Assembly (NCBI GenBank): GCA_003567685.1
Contig: PWYW01000018.1
Location: forward strand, 1 to 64,000
DNA: 64,000 nucleotides
Source of the DNA: Gammaproteobacteria bacterium
GTDB taxonomy: Bacteria; Pseudomonadota; Gammaproteobacteria; Xanthomonadales; Wenzhouxiangellaceae
Reading direction: 5' to 3'
Shown here: one piece after another, positions 41,964 through 50,674 of the stretch
Layout of the letters: every line of letters begins with the position of its first letter
Numbering within the stretch: position 1 is the first letter of the stretch
Position numbers and translations under genes: made by a program
The notes under the pieces: generated by a model
Told to the model about the DNA's origin: nothing
The model's database searches: none
What the model saw: only the letters and a program-made list of their open reading frames with translations

Positions 41964-43891
41964 TAACCTGCAGGGCTGTTTTCGTCGGTGAGGTAACTTT
42001 CCAGCAAACGGCCGGCAACAACCACCAGATCGTATTCTGTCACCAACCCCAGCAGCTTTCCTTCGTTAACTACCGGCAGGCAGCTCAGGCGTTTTTCTCT
42101 CATCAGTCGAATGGCCTCGACGGTGGGTGTGTCGGGCGTGACGCTGATCGGGTCGGGTCGCATGATGTCCCTGACCATGGTGGTTTGTTGGTCTCGCCCT
42201 CCCCTGGCGACCAGGCGCAACAGCTGGCGATGGGAAATCAGGCCCAGCAAATGGCCGGAATCGTCTTCGACGGGCACGTGACGGACATAGCGCCATTCCA
42301 TCAGGCTGGCCGCGAAATCGACGATATCGTCTGGCCGGACGGTGAACAGGTCGGTCGCCATGAACTGCCCGACCGTGCGGTAGCTGTCGCGCCAGTCCTG
42401 ACCGGGGCAGAAATCTGCCAGCACCCATTCGCCGACCGGCTGTTCGCTCTCTTGCTGGGCAATCAGACTATTGGTCACGGCGCGCAGGCATTCGTGTGGA
42501 CTGGCGTGATCCTTCAGCTTTTCCAGCGATTCCAATTGCCAGCGAGCACCGGTTCGGCGACGCTCGACCCGCTGCTGGATCGTGCCCATGTAGCGCTCGA
42601 TATCGTCCTGGTCGATGCCAACGTCGGCCAGACCCTGACGGGCCATTGGCAGCAGATGCTCGAGGATCAGCGCCTGGGCAGTCATCTGTTGGTCGTCGAA
42701 CCAGACCTGCTGGGCACGCAAGCCTTCCCGAGCGGCGGCCAGGAAGTTGGCCTTGACGTCCGAGAAATTCAGATGCTGGCGAATATCGTCGATGTTTCGG
42801 GACAGGTTGGACATCATGCCGAAGAAGAAGGCTGCATTGGCCACTTCGTCCAGTACCGTCGGTCCAGATGGGATCACCCGGTTTTCAATTCGCAGGTGAG
42901 GCTGTCCATTATCGGAAATGCCGTAGCAGGCACGATTCCAGCGATAGACCGTGCCGTTATGCAGACGCAGCGCATTCAGCTTGGGTGCAATGCCCTGGGC
43001 AACCATGCCAATCGGGTCTTCCTCGAAATCGGTGGTCAGGATGACCCGGAAACGAGCGATGTCTTCCTTGAATATCTCGATCACCGAATCATTGATCCAG
43101 TGGTCGCCGAAATGTACTCGCGGCTTGTGACCGCGGGCCTGGTGGGCTTCCGACCGGGCATCAATCGAATGCTCGAACACGGCAATCCGGCTTTCATGCC
43201 AGAGGCGTTTGCCGAGTAGCACAGGCGAATTGACGCAGGCGGCCATCAGTGGGCCCGTGACTGCCTGGGCAATGTTGTATAGGTGAGCAAATTCGTCGGC
43301 GCCAACCTGGAAATGCACCTGGTAACTGGTATTGCAGGCCTCCAGCATCAGGTTGTCGTGACCAAAATTGAGCTGGTCGATTCCTTTGATATTGATGCGG
43401 AAATCGCTGCCTCGAAGCCTGAGAAGTGCCTCGTTCAGTGCAAAGTAGCGAGCGCTGGGCACCATGGCATCGAGCTTGAGATGGTCGCGTGTAAGGGTGG
43501 GCAGGATGCCGACCAGCGCGATACGGCTGTCAATCTCGGCCGCTTTCTTGCGTGCGATGTCCACGACCTCAAGGGTTTCTCGCTCGAGCTCGCGCAGGCA
43601 ATCTCCGCCCAGGCGCAACGGCGACAGGTTGGCTTCGAGATTGAACAGGCCGAGTTCGTGGGTAAATCGCGGGTCGTCAATGCGGTCCAGCAACTGCATC
43701 GCTGCCAGGCTGGGTCTTGCTGACCTGTCGACGAGGAACATTTCCTGCTCTGCCCCGATCCGCCGAATCCCGGACTCGAACATGTCCTTGTCGTGCATGT
43801 CTTCAAGCGCCCGAAGTTCGTCGAGCAGGGCTTTCATGAATTCGCGACGTGCGTGCTCGTCGGTAGTCTGTTTGACGTTTTGTTCGCCCAT
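41963..43891 (-). CDS. glutamate-cysteine ligase-like (GCS2) enzyme fused to CBS domain pair
   Basis: 642 aa. Residues about 40-440 match the GCS2/carboxylate-amine ligase family: RIGAEQEMFLVD, HELGLFNLEANLSP, CNTSYQVHFQVGADEFAHLYNIAQAV, SRIAVFEHSID and HLRIENRVIPSGPTVLDEVANAAFF. Such enzymes join glutamate to an amino compound with ATP. Residues about 505-630 are two CBS motifs (MATDLFTVRPDDIVDFAASLM, RHVPVEDDSGHLLGLIS, MRPDPISVTPDTPTVEAIRLM, CLPVVNEGKLLGLVTEYDLV), which usually bind adenine nucleotides and regulate enzymes. The substrate may be cysteine (glutathione synthesis) or something else. First gene of the leftward GCS2-lipoprotein-helicase group. Confidence 0.85.
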   Translation of the reverse strand: MGEQNVKQTTDEHARREFMKALLDELRALEDMHDKDMFESGIRRIGAEQEMFLVDRSARPSLAAMQLLDRIDDPRFTHELGLFNLEANLSPLRLGGDCLRELERETLEVVDIARKKAAEIDSRIALVGILPTLTRDHLKLDAMVPSARYFALNEALLRLRGSDFRINIKGIDQLNFGHDNLMLEACNTSYQVHFQVGADEFAHLYNIAQAVTGPLMAACVNSPVLLGKRLWHESRIAVFEHSIDARSEAHQARGHKPRVHFGDHWINDSVIEIFKEDIARFRVILTTDFEEDPIGMVAQGIAPKLNALRLHNGTVYRWNRACYGISDNGQPHLRIENRVIPSGPTVLDEVANAAFFFGMMSNLSRNIDDIRQHLNFSDVKANFLAAAREGLRAQQVWFDDQQMTAQALILEHLLPMARQGLADVGIDQDDIERYMGTIQQRVERRRTGARWQLESLEKLKDHASPHECLRAVTNSLIAQQESEQPVGEWVLADFCPGQDWRDSYRTVGQFMATDLFTVRPDDIVDFAASLMEWRYVRHVPVEDDSGHLLGLISHRQLLRLVARGGRDQQTTMVRDIMRPDPISVTPDTPTVEAIRLMREKRLSCLPVVNEGKLLGLVTEYDLVVVAGRLLESYLTDENSPAG

Positions 43892-44001
43892 TCGTCTCTG
43901 CCGCGGCTTTTAGTCGATGATAAACCCGTCTCCAAGCGTGGGTAAACCTCCCGGACGCTTTTTCGTCCCAGATCAGGGTTTCGGCAGCCGATCAGCCCTG
44001 A

Positions 44002-44031
44002 ACAAGCCAGAAGCGCGGGCTTCTGGCTTGT
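44002..44031. promoter_or_regulatory. 13-bp perfect hairpin in fadD/GCS2 divergent region
   Basis: ACAAGCCAGAAGC (44002-44014) is followed after GCGG by its exact complement (44019-44031). It sits 69 bases before fadD, in the region between divergent genes, with no T-run after it. A role in the fadD leader RNA or as a protein-binding site is conceivable. Confidence 0.3.
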
Positions 44032-44099
44032 CTGTTGACTTCGCCTGTGCGATTCTTGCCAGTTGAACACTCACCAAATACAAATAAAGGGTAGACACC

Positions 44100-45788
44100 A
44101 TGTCAGAAAAACCGTGGCTCAAGGAGTATCCAGCCAACGTGCCGGCTGAAATCGACATGACCGAATTCAACTCGGTCGTCGATGTCATCGATCGCAGCTG
44201 CAGGGACTACGCCGACAAGGTCGCGTACATGAATTTTGGTGCCCAGCTCACCTACCAGCAGGTAGAGGAATACAGCCGGGCCTTTGGCGCGCGGATGCAG
44301 GCGCTGGGTTTGAAGCCCGGGGACCGAATTGCCATCATGATGCCGAATGTTCTCCAGTACCCGATTGCCGTGTTTGGCGCCCTGCGAGCAGGTCTCGTCG
44401 TGGTCAATACCAACCCGCTCTACACGGCCCGCGAGCTCAAGCACCAACTCAAGGATTCCGGCGCTCGTGCCATCGTGATCATGGAAAACTTCGCCAACGT
44501 GCTCGAAGCCGTGATTGACGATACGGAAGTCGAACATGTTGTTCTGACCTCGATTGGCGACATGGTCGGCTTCCCCAAGGGCTTGATCATGAATTTCGTG
44601 CTCAGGCACGTCAAGAAAATGGTGCCGAAGTATTCGCTTCCGGGAGCCATCCCATTCAAGTCCGTCCTCAGTCAGGGGAGCAGTGAAACGCTGACCCCGG
44701 CCAAACTGAATCATGATGATCTGGCTTTTCTCCAGTACACCGGCGGTACGACCGGCGTGTCCAAGGGTGCGATGTTGACGCATGGCAACATGGTGGCCAA
44801 CATGCAGCAATCATCGGCTTGGTTGGGTGATCTGGTCAGCCCGGGTGAAGAAACCATCATCACTGCCCTGCCTCTCTATCACATCTTTGCCTTGACGGCG
44901 AATTGCCTGGTGTTCCTGAAGTTCGGTGGTCGAAATGTGTTGATCACCAACCCGCGCGACATGCCGGGCTTCGTCAAGGAGCTCTCCAAGGTCAAATTCA
45001 CCGCAATTACCGGCGTCAACACCCTGTTCAATGGGCTGCTGAACACCCCCGGGTTCAATGAACTGGATTTCTCCTCCCTCCGTTTGACTCTGGGCGGGGG
45101 CATGGCCGTGCAGCGTGCCGTGGCCGAAAACTGGAAGAAAACCACCGGGGTGCCCCTTATCGAGGCTTATGGTTTGACCGAGACCTCGCCTGCCGCCTGC
45201 ATCAATCCGATGAATCTCGAGGATTACAACGGTGCTATCGGCTTGCCGATTTCTTCGACCTCGTGCCGGGTCATCAACGAAGAGGGTGAACCGGTGGGGG
45301 CAGACGAGACTGGTGAGCTGTGTGTACATGGCCCGCAGGTGATGAAAGGTTACTGGCAGCGGCCGGAGGAGACCTCCAAGGTGCTCAGCGATGACGGCTG
45401 GCTGAAAACCGGCGATATGGCTCGAATGGATGAGCAGGGCTATTTCTACATCGTCGATCGGAAGAAAGACATGATCCTGGTCTCCGGTTTCAACGTCTAT
45501 CCGAACGAGATCGAAGACATCGTGGTGACCCATCCGAAGGTGCTCGAAGTCGGCGCAATTGGCGCGCCGGACGAAAAGTCTGGCGAGGTTGTCAAAGTGG
45601 TGGTCGTTCGCAAAGACGACAGCCTGACCGTCAAGGAGCTGCGCGAGCATTGCCGCAAGGAACTGACCGGTTACAAAGTACCAAAATATGTCGAGTTCGT
45701 TGATGAATTGCCCAAGACCAACGTGGGCAAGATTCTGCGCCGTGAGCTGCGCGACCAGTTTGGTGAGGCGCGTAGTTCGTCCGACTGA
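44100..45788 (+). CDS. fadD: long-chain fatty acid-CoA ligase FadD
   Basis: 562 aa AMP-forming acyl-CoA synthetase. The N-terminal region ([15 protein letters not shown]) matches FadD. The ATP/AMP signature [14 protein letters not shown] lies near residue 218, the second signature [11 protein letters not shown] near 355, the FadD linker [29 protein letters not shown] near 450 and the C-terminal catalytic Lys region [16 protein letters not shown] at the end. It activates imported fatty acids at the inner membrane for beta-oxidation, feeding the fadJ/fadI-like enzymes 13 kb to the right. Single gene with its own leader; ends at a strong hairpin. Confidence 0.95.
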   Translation: MSEKPWLKEYPANVPAEIDMTEFNSVVDVIDRSCRDYADKVAYMNFGAQLTYQQVEEYSRAFGARMQALGLKPGDRIAIMMPNVLQYPIAVFGALRAGLVVVNTNPLYTARELKHQLKDSGARAIVIMENFANVLEAVIDDTEVEHVVLTSIGDMVGFPKGLIMNFVLRHVKKMVPKYSLPGAIPFKSVLSQGSSETLTPAKLNHDDLAFLQYTGGTTGVSKGAMLTHGNMVANMQQSSAWLGDLVSPGEETIITALPLYHIFALTANCLVFLKFGGRNVLITNPRDMPGFVKELSKVKFTAITGVNTLFNGLLNTPGFNELDFSSLRLTLGGGMAVQRAVAENWKKTTGVPLIEAYGLTETSPAACINPMNLEDYNGAIGLPISSTSCRVINEEGEPVGADETGELCVHGPQVMKGYWQRPEETSKVLSDDGWLKTGDMARMDEQGYFYIVDRKKDMILVSGFNVYPNEIEDIVVTHPKVLEVGAIGAPDEKSGEVVKVVVVRKDDSLTVKELREHCRKELTGYKVPKYVEFVDELPKTNVGKILRRELRDQFGEARSSSD

Positions 45789-45815
45789 TCCCTCGGCCAA
45801 CCTGAGATCCGACCC

Positions 45816-45852
45816 AAGTCATCGGGCCACCTTTTCGGTGGCCCGATGACTT
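45816..45852. terminator. convergent terminator hairpin (fadD/dinB)
   Basis: A 16-bp stem, 45816-45831 pairing with 45837-45852, with loop TTTTC. It lies between convergent fadD and dinB; the following bases hold only TTTG, so it is not a classic T-rich terminator. Confidence 0.6.
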
Positions 45853-45863
45853 TGAGGCGACAT

Positions 45864-46931
45864 TCAGGAAAGCAGTTCGTCGCCGATTTGCGGACGTTCA
45901 AGTCCGGTGACACCAACTCCGATCAAGCGTATGGCGAAGTGCCGCCGCCAGCCAGCCCAGTTTTCCAGAAGCTCCATCGCCACGCTGGCGATCTCCTCGG
46001 CATTGCGCGTGAAGTGAGGCAGAGAGGCGCTCCGGGTGATGGTGGAAAAGCCGCTTGAGCGAAGCTTGAGCACCACGGTCCTGGCGTGCAAGTCCTTTCG
46101 TTTCAGTGTTTCCGCGACGTCTCTGGCCTGCTCAAGCACAATCGGGCGGAGTGTTTCGAGTCGGGTGTGGTCCTGGTCAAAGGTGTTTTCCTGTGAAATC
46201 GAGCGGCGCACCCGGTCGGGCTTTACCGGTCGGTGGTCGATTCCGGCTGCTCGCTGAGCCAACTCGATGCCGTGTTTCCCGAATAGCTGAGCAAGCAACT
46301 CGGGGGCTGCCCTGCGGAGCTGTCCGGCCGTGAACAAGCCGGCATCTTGCAGGCGCTGAGCAGTTCGGGCGCCAACGCCCCACAGCCGTCGGACCGGCAG
46401 CGGGTCGAGAAACCGGCGTGCGTCGTCTGGCGGCACGATCACCAGGCCATCGGGTTTGTCATAGTCGGAAGCCAACTTGGCCAACAGCTTGTTCGGTGCG
46501 ATACCGACCGAGGCGCTCAGGCCGGTTTCATCATGGATGGCTTTCTTGAGTGCTCGTCCCTGCTGCCGGAGCTCCTCGGTTTCATGCGGGCCGGGCCCCA
46601 GGTCGATAAAGGCCTCGTCCAGGCTCAGGCCCTCGACCAGCGGTGATATTTCGTGGAATAAGGAAAAAATCTGTTCAGAGACCTCACGGTAACGCTCGAA
46701 TCGGGCCTTGACGAAAACGGCCTCGGGACACAAGCGCTGTGCCCTTCGTCCTGGCATGGCCGAGCGGATGCCAAACTGCCGCGCTTCATAGCTTGCTGCG
46801 GCCACTACGCCGCGCTGCGAGCTGCCGCCGACGACCACGGGCCTGCCTCTTAGCGTCGGATTCTCGGCTTGTTCGACACTGGCGTAAAAAGCATCCATGT
46901 CGACGTGCAGGATGGCCCTGGCAAAGACCAT
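45864..46931 (-). CDS. dinB: DNA polymerase IV (DinB, Y family)
   Basis: 355 aa translesion polymerase. Catalytic motifs are present: ILHVDMDAFYASVEQ (first acidic residue), RPVVVGG, AASYEARQFGIRSAMP and GLSLDEAFIDLG with the Asp-Glu pair near residue 105. The helix-hairpin-helix region (LWGVGARTAQRLQDAGL) and little-finger domain (SISQENTFDQD, LKLRSSGFSTITRSASLP) are typical. It copies past damaged bases without proofreading. It is 23 bases downstream of the pilZ gene on the same strand and could be read from the long upstream operon. No LexA box is apparent in that short space. Confidence 0.93.
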   Translation of the reverse strand: MVFARAILHVDMDAFYASVEQAENPTLRGRPVVVGGSSQRGVVAAASYEARQFGIRSAMPGRRAQRLCPEAVFVKARFERYREVSEQIFSLFHEISPLVEGLSLDEAFIDLGPGPHETEELRQQGRALKKAIHDETGLSASVGIAPNKLLAKLASDYDKPDGLVIVPPDDARRFLDPLPVRRLWGVGARTAQRLQDAGLFTAGQLRRAAPELLAQLFGKHGIELAQRAAGIDHRPVKPDRVRRSISQENTFDQDHTRLETLRPIVLEQARDVAETLKRKDLHARTVVLKLRSSGFSTITRSASLPHFTRNAEEIASVAMELLENWAGWRRHFAIRLIGVGVTGLERPQIGDELLS

Positions 46932-46954
46932 GGCCGGCTGACCGGGAAGGGAAG

Positions 46955-47293
46955 TCAGAGCGTGCGGGTCGGCTTCTCGCTTTCCAGCATGCCGGCCAGC
47001 AGAGAGCTGATCGTGTTACGCGCTTGACCGCCTTCTGGCCCATCGGAAAACTGGATCCCTACCCCGCTGGCGATGCTGTGCTGGGAGCCTGGCGGGGTAA
47101 TCCAGGCGACCCGGCCAGGGATGGCGATTCGTTCTTCGCCGAGAAGACCAAGCAGAATCAAGACCTCGTCACCCAGCTGGAAAGTCTTGCGGGTCGGCAC
47201 GAACAGGCCGCCGTGAACCAGGAACGGCATGTAAGCCGAATAAAGTTCCTGCTTGCTTTCAATGTTGTACGAAAGGATGCCTTTCTGGGCCAT
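46955..47293 (-). CDS. pilZ: type IV pilus PilZ-like protein
   Basis: 112 aa. A PilZ beta-barrel protein in the holB-pilZ arrangement known from Pseudomonas and Xanthomonas. Recognisable stretches are ILSYNIESKQELYSAYMPFLVHGGLFVPT, FQLGDEVLILLGL, AIPGRVAWITP and SGVGIQFSDG. Like the canonical Pseudomonas PilZ it lacks the RxxxR and (D/N)xSxxG motifs that bind cyclic di-GMP, so it should act by protein contacts in pilus assembly rather than as a receptor. It begins 6 bases after holB. Confidence 0.85.
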   Translation of the reverse strand: MAQKGILSYNIESKQELYSAYMPFLVHGGLFVPTRKTFQLGDEVLILLGLLGEERIAIPGRVAWITPPGSQHSIASGVGIQFSDGPEGGQARNTISSLLAGMLESEKPTRTL

Positions 47294-47299
47294 GCTGAG

Positions 47300-48253
47300 T
47301 TATCCGCGTTGAGCGATGGATTGCCATTCTATCAGCCATTGTGCCAGGCTGAGATCCTGGCGCACACTGCCAAAAGCGAGCGAGCGACCGCGCAACGCCT
47401 TGTCGGCGAGGCTGGCCAGTCTTTCGGTGTTCATGGACGGCCAGTCGTTGTTGTCGCCGCTTGTTGCCGCGCCAAGATTCGCTGCCAGGCATTGTGCGCA
47501 CCAGTGGACCAGCCAGTCCCAGGTGATGCCGCCCTGCTCTGCCCAACCGTCGCTCAGGACTTCCGGTACCGACCGACCTGAGGCCAGGGCTACCAGGCCA
47601 GATCTCACTTCATGGGCGAAAGCCAGGCCACCGTCGTCCAGTAGTGCCCGGGCTGCCAATGGTGCGCCGCCGGCCAGCGCCAGCGCATTGCTTCGTTCGT
47701 CGGGATTGCTATCGGGGCACGCCTCCACCAACCAGTTGCCCGCCAACTCAAGTTCGGGCGGGCGCACGGTCATGATCTGGCAACGGCTACGGATCGTCGC
47801 GGGGAGATCATCAGCGCGATGGCTGATCAGCACCAACCAGGCGTCGCTGGCCGGCTCCTCCAGTGTCTTGAGTAGCGCGTTGGCTGCATTGCGATTCATG
47901 GCTTCGGCCGGCTCGATGAGGCCGACACGGTGCCGCCCGATCGACGGTGTGAGCTGAAGGCAGCGAGACAGCTCACGTACGCTATCGACCGGGATTTCGC
48001 GCTTGTCCTCGGGGATGCCAACCGTGAACAAATCGGGGTGGCTTCCGGCTTTGATCAGCGAGCAGGCACGGCATTCACCACAAGGTTGACCGTCGGTTGG
48101 TTCCAGGCATAGCAGTCGGCGTGCGAGCCAGTCGCCGAGGGCCTGCTTGCCCACACCGACCGGGCCGGCAATCAGCGGAGCGTGTCCCAGTCGCTCCTCC
48201 GCCAGACTGGCGTTGATGCGTTGCTGATGTTCCTCCAGCCACGGCAAGCTCAT
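47300..48253 (-). CDS. holB: DNA polymerase III delta' subunit
   Basis: 317 aa clamp-loader subunit. GPVGVGKQALGDWLA is the modified Walker A, CGECRACSLIKAGSHPDLF provides the zinc-binding cysteines, and NRNAANALLKTLEEPASDAWLVLISHRADDLPATIRSRCQ is the classic SRC-containing region of delta'. It helps open and load the sliding clamp during chromosome replication. Its ATG overlaps the stop of tmk (ATGA), the arrangement common across gammaproteobacteria. Confidence 0.93.
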   Translation of the reverse strand: MSLPWLEEHQQRINASLAEERLGHAPLIAGPVGVGKQALGDWLARRLLCLEPTDGQPCGECRACSLIKAGSHPDLFTVGIPEDKREIPVDSVRELSRCLQLTPSIGRHRVGLIEPAEAMNRNAANALLKTLEEPASDAWLVLISHRADDLPATIRSRCQIMTVRPPELELAGNWLVEACPDSNPDERSNALALAGGAPLAARALLDDGGLAFAHEVRSGLVALASGRSVPEVLSDGWAEQGGITWDWLVHWCAQCLAANLGAATSGDNNDWPSMNTERLASLADKALRGRSLAFGSVRQDLSLAQWLIEWQSIAQRG

Positions 48254-48876
48254 GCCAAGCGTTCCTCGAGCTGGTCAATAATGGATCGGCGAACCGTGCC
48301 CATATCCTGAGCGGCGTCGACGATGGCGTATCGTTCTGGCAATCGTTGGGCCTGTTCAAGATAGGCAAGGCGTACTCGCTCAAGGAAATCAGAACGCGTC
48401 TGTTCGAAGCGATTGCTGTCTTCACCGCGCTGGTGCACGCGAGCCATCCCGATTGCCACGGGAACATCCAGAACCAGGGTCAGGTCGGCCTGCAGGTCGG
48501 GATGCACGATGTCGGCCAGAGCGAGAACGGGTTCAGCGCCCAACTGTCGGCCGCCGCCCTGGTAGGCCAGGCTGGCATCAGTGAACCGGTCACAGATCAC
48601 ATCCTGGCCAGCGGCCAATGCCGGACGGATAACCTTGTCAAGGTTCTCGGCTCGTGCGGCAAACATCAGCAACAACTCCGACATTGGCGCCAGATCGCCG
48701 GTCGCCGGGTCAAGCAGCAGATGGCGGATCTTTTCGGCCACCGGAGTACCACCGGGTTCGCGGGTGACCACCACCTGGCGACCTTTCGATATCAGCCAGC
48801 CGCGAATGGCCTCCACTGCAGAAGATTTGCCGGCCCCCTCGCCACCCTCCAGTGTGATCAGTCGGCCCCGGGTCAT
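48250..48876 (-). CDS. tmk: thymidylate kinase
   Basis: 208 aa. It phosphorylates dTMP to dTDP. P-loop LEGGEGAGKSS near the N-terminus, the DRx motif in CDRFTDASLAYQGGGR, TREPGGTPVAEKIR and the LID region ARVHQRGEDSNRFEQ match bacterial Tmk. Overlaps mltG (upstream) and holB (downstream) by four bases each, so all three are translationally coupled. Confidence 0.95.
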   Translation of the reverse strand: MTRGRLITLEGGEGAGKSSAVEAIRGWLISKGRQVVVTREPGGTPVAEKIRHLLLDPATGDLAPMSELLLMFAARAENLDKVIRPALAAGQDVICDRFTDASLAYQGGGRQLGAEPVLALADIVHPDLQADLTLVLDVPVAIGMARVHQRGEDSNRFEQTRSDFLERVRLAYLEQAQRLPERYAIVDAAQDMGTVRRSIIDQLEERLA

Positions 48877-49871
48877 CGGCGCCCCCGGATGTAACGGTTA
48901 ACCGCCGAGTTATGTTCCGCGAGGGTATCGGAAAAATGGTGGCTGCCGTCTCCTCGCGCCACGAAGTACAGAGCAGTGCCATCGGCTGGATGGCCGGCCG
49001 CCTGCAGAGCAGCACGACCCGGCAGGGCGATCGGTGTCGGCGGCAAGCCATGGCGCGTGTAGGTGTTCCAGGGATGGTCCTGGCGCAGGTGAACACGAAG
49101 CAGCCGGCCGTCGAAATCATCACCCATGCCATAAATGACCGTGGGGTCGGTTTGCAGGCGCATCCCAATCTCCAGGCGACGAGTGAATACGCCGGCTACC
49201 TTGGCCCGCTCGCTGGCCTGGCCGGTTTCCCGTTCAATAATCGAAGCCAGAACCAACAGCTCCTCGGGCGATTGCAACGGCAGGTTCTGCGCCCTTGTTT
49301 CCCACACAGAGCGCAGTTGTTCATTGAGGGCGCGATGGGCGCGACGCAGGATGTCGAGATCACTGTCGGGCCGAGCGAAGAAATAGGTTTCAGGCAGGAA
49401 TCGGCCTTCGCCGAAACAGCCCTCGCAGCCCAGTTCGGCCATCAGGCGTTCTTCGTCCCAATCGGCAGTCAGCTGGCGAAGGCGCGGGTCGGAGGCCAGC
49501 ATCTGGCGCAGTTGGGCCAGCGTCCACCCTTCCACCACGGTGAAACGGTGGCGTCGAACATCTCCACGCTCCAGTAAAGCAACCAGCTCGGGCAGGCTCA
49601 TCGGACCCCCGAGCAAGTACTCACCCGCGCGCAGGCTGGGTTGCTGCAGGCGACCATACAGCTGCCAGCGCCAGTCACGTTCGATCAGGCCCAGCGTTTC
49701 GAGCTGACGACCAAGTGCCGCAAAACTGGAGCCGGCTGGAAGCCAGAGCACGACCTGGCCATCCTCGATCAACGGTGCCTCAGTGAATGCCCTCCAATCA
49801 CGGTGCGCCCAGACGGCCGTGGCCAGCAGGCCAAGCAGCAGGATCAGGGCGAGGAGGCTAAGTTTTTTCAT
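48873..49871 (-). CDS. mltG: endolytic murein transglycosylase MltG
   Basis: 332 aa with an N-terminal membrane helix (about 4-22). The YceG-like domain contains LWLPAGSSFAALGRQLETLGLI, GEYLLGGPMSLPELV, FTVVEGWTLAQLRQML, EGRFLPETYFFARPDSD, the catalytic Glu in LASIIERETGQASERAKVAGVF, and the end NTYTRHGLPPTPIALPGRAAL plus YFVARGDGSHHFSDTLAEHN. It cuts nascent peptidoglycan strands and limits glycan length. It overlaps pabC and tmk by four bases each. Confidence 0.94.
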   Translation of the reverse strand: MKKLSLLALILLLGLLATAVWAHRDWRAFTEAPLIEDGQVVLWLPAGSSFAALGRQLETLGLIERDWRWQLYGRLQQPSLRAGEYLLGGPMSLPELVALLERGDVRRHRFTVVEGWTLAQLRQMLASDPRLRQLTADWDEERLMAELGCEGCFGEGRFLPETYFFARPDSDLDILRRAHRALNEQLRSVWETRAQNLPLQSPEELLVLASIIERETGQASERAKVAGVFTRRLEIGMRLQTDPTVIYGMGDDFDGRLLRVHLRQDHPWNTYTRHGLPPTPIALPGRAALQAAGHPADGTALYFVARGDGSHHFSDTLAEHNSAVNRYIRGRR

Positions 49872-50674
49872 CGCGCATCAAACAGGGTTTGCCAAAGCGT
49901 TTGCCATTCGCGGCAACGTTCGCTGATTTGTAACAAGCGACCATCAAGACTGCGGGCCGGCCGGATCCCGGCAACCGAGTTTATCACCATGATGCCCTCG
50001 GCCCGGGTGAGGTCTTCGCGCCGCACTTCTGCATGCAAAAGCTTGACGCCGGACTGCATGGCAAGCCAACCGAGCCCGACACCGTCAACCCCTGCAGCAG
50101 CTTGAGGAGCGATGGCATCTCCATCGATTTCAAGCACCAGATTGCCGGCAACCGCTTCGGCGACACGCCCCTGGCCATCCGTGATCAGGGCCTCATCGGT
50201 TCGCTTCTCCTGGCATTCAATCGCCGCGATGACTTGCTCCAGCCGGTTGGCGTGCTTCATGCCCGCCAGCGCCGAATCACTGGCCAGGGTGATGGTTGCC
50301 GTGTGCATGATCAGGCCATCGCGCTGCTGTGCACCGAGGGCGTCAGGCCAGGGGCGTGACTGGACAATTCGACGACAGGGTCTGCCGGGATCCGGCCAGT
50401 AGGCGCGCCCTCCGCTGCCGCGAGTCAGCGTTATTCGAACCACTGCCCGCCCTGGCCCCGCCGCATGGCGGGCCTCGTCGAACAGGCGCTTGGCGTCCGG
50501 GAGTTCCAGCGCTAGTCTGGCTGCACTGCGGGAAAATCGTTGCCAGTGCAAGGGCCACAGGGGCGCATGCCCGTTGTCGAAGGCAATGGTTTCGAACAGG
50601 GCATCCCCGTAGAGGAAGCTTCGATCATCCGCCGGCAGGGTTGCATCGGCATGGCCGTCGATCAGTGTAATCAC
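49868..50674 (-). CDS. pabC: aminodeoxychorismate lyase PabC
   Basis: 268 aa pyridoxal-phosphate enzyme of fold type IV that releases pyruvate from aminodeoxychorismate to give p-aminobenzoate for folate. Features are DRSFLYGDALFETIA at the start, the catalytic Lys in GMKHANRLEQV near residue 140, EALITDGQGRVAEAVAGNLVLEIDG and the phosphate-binding end EGIMVINSVAGIRP. The GTG start overlaps the stop of pabB. A branched-chain aminotransferase role is less likely because of the adjacent pabB. Confidence 0.92.
   Translation of the reverse strand: MITLIDGHADATLPADDRSFLYGDALFETIAFDNGHAPLWPLHWQRFSRSAARLALELPDAKRLFDEARHAAGPGRAVVRITLTRGSGGRAYWPDPGRPCRRIVQSRPWPDALGAQQRDGLIMHTATITLASDSALAGMKHANRLEQVIAAIECQEKRTDEALITDGQGRVAEAVAGNLVLEIDGDAIAPQAAAGVDGVGLGWLAMQSGVKLLHAEVRREDLTRAEGIMVINSVAGIRPARSLDGRLLQISERCREWQTLWQTLFDAR

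Noticed and set aside
41831-43219. 462-codon plus-strand frame opposite the GCS2-CBS gene
   Set aside because: Antisense of conserved GCS2 motifs; no recognisable domain.
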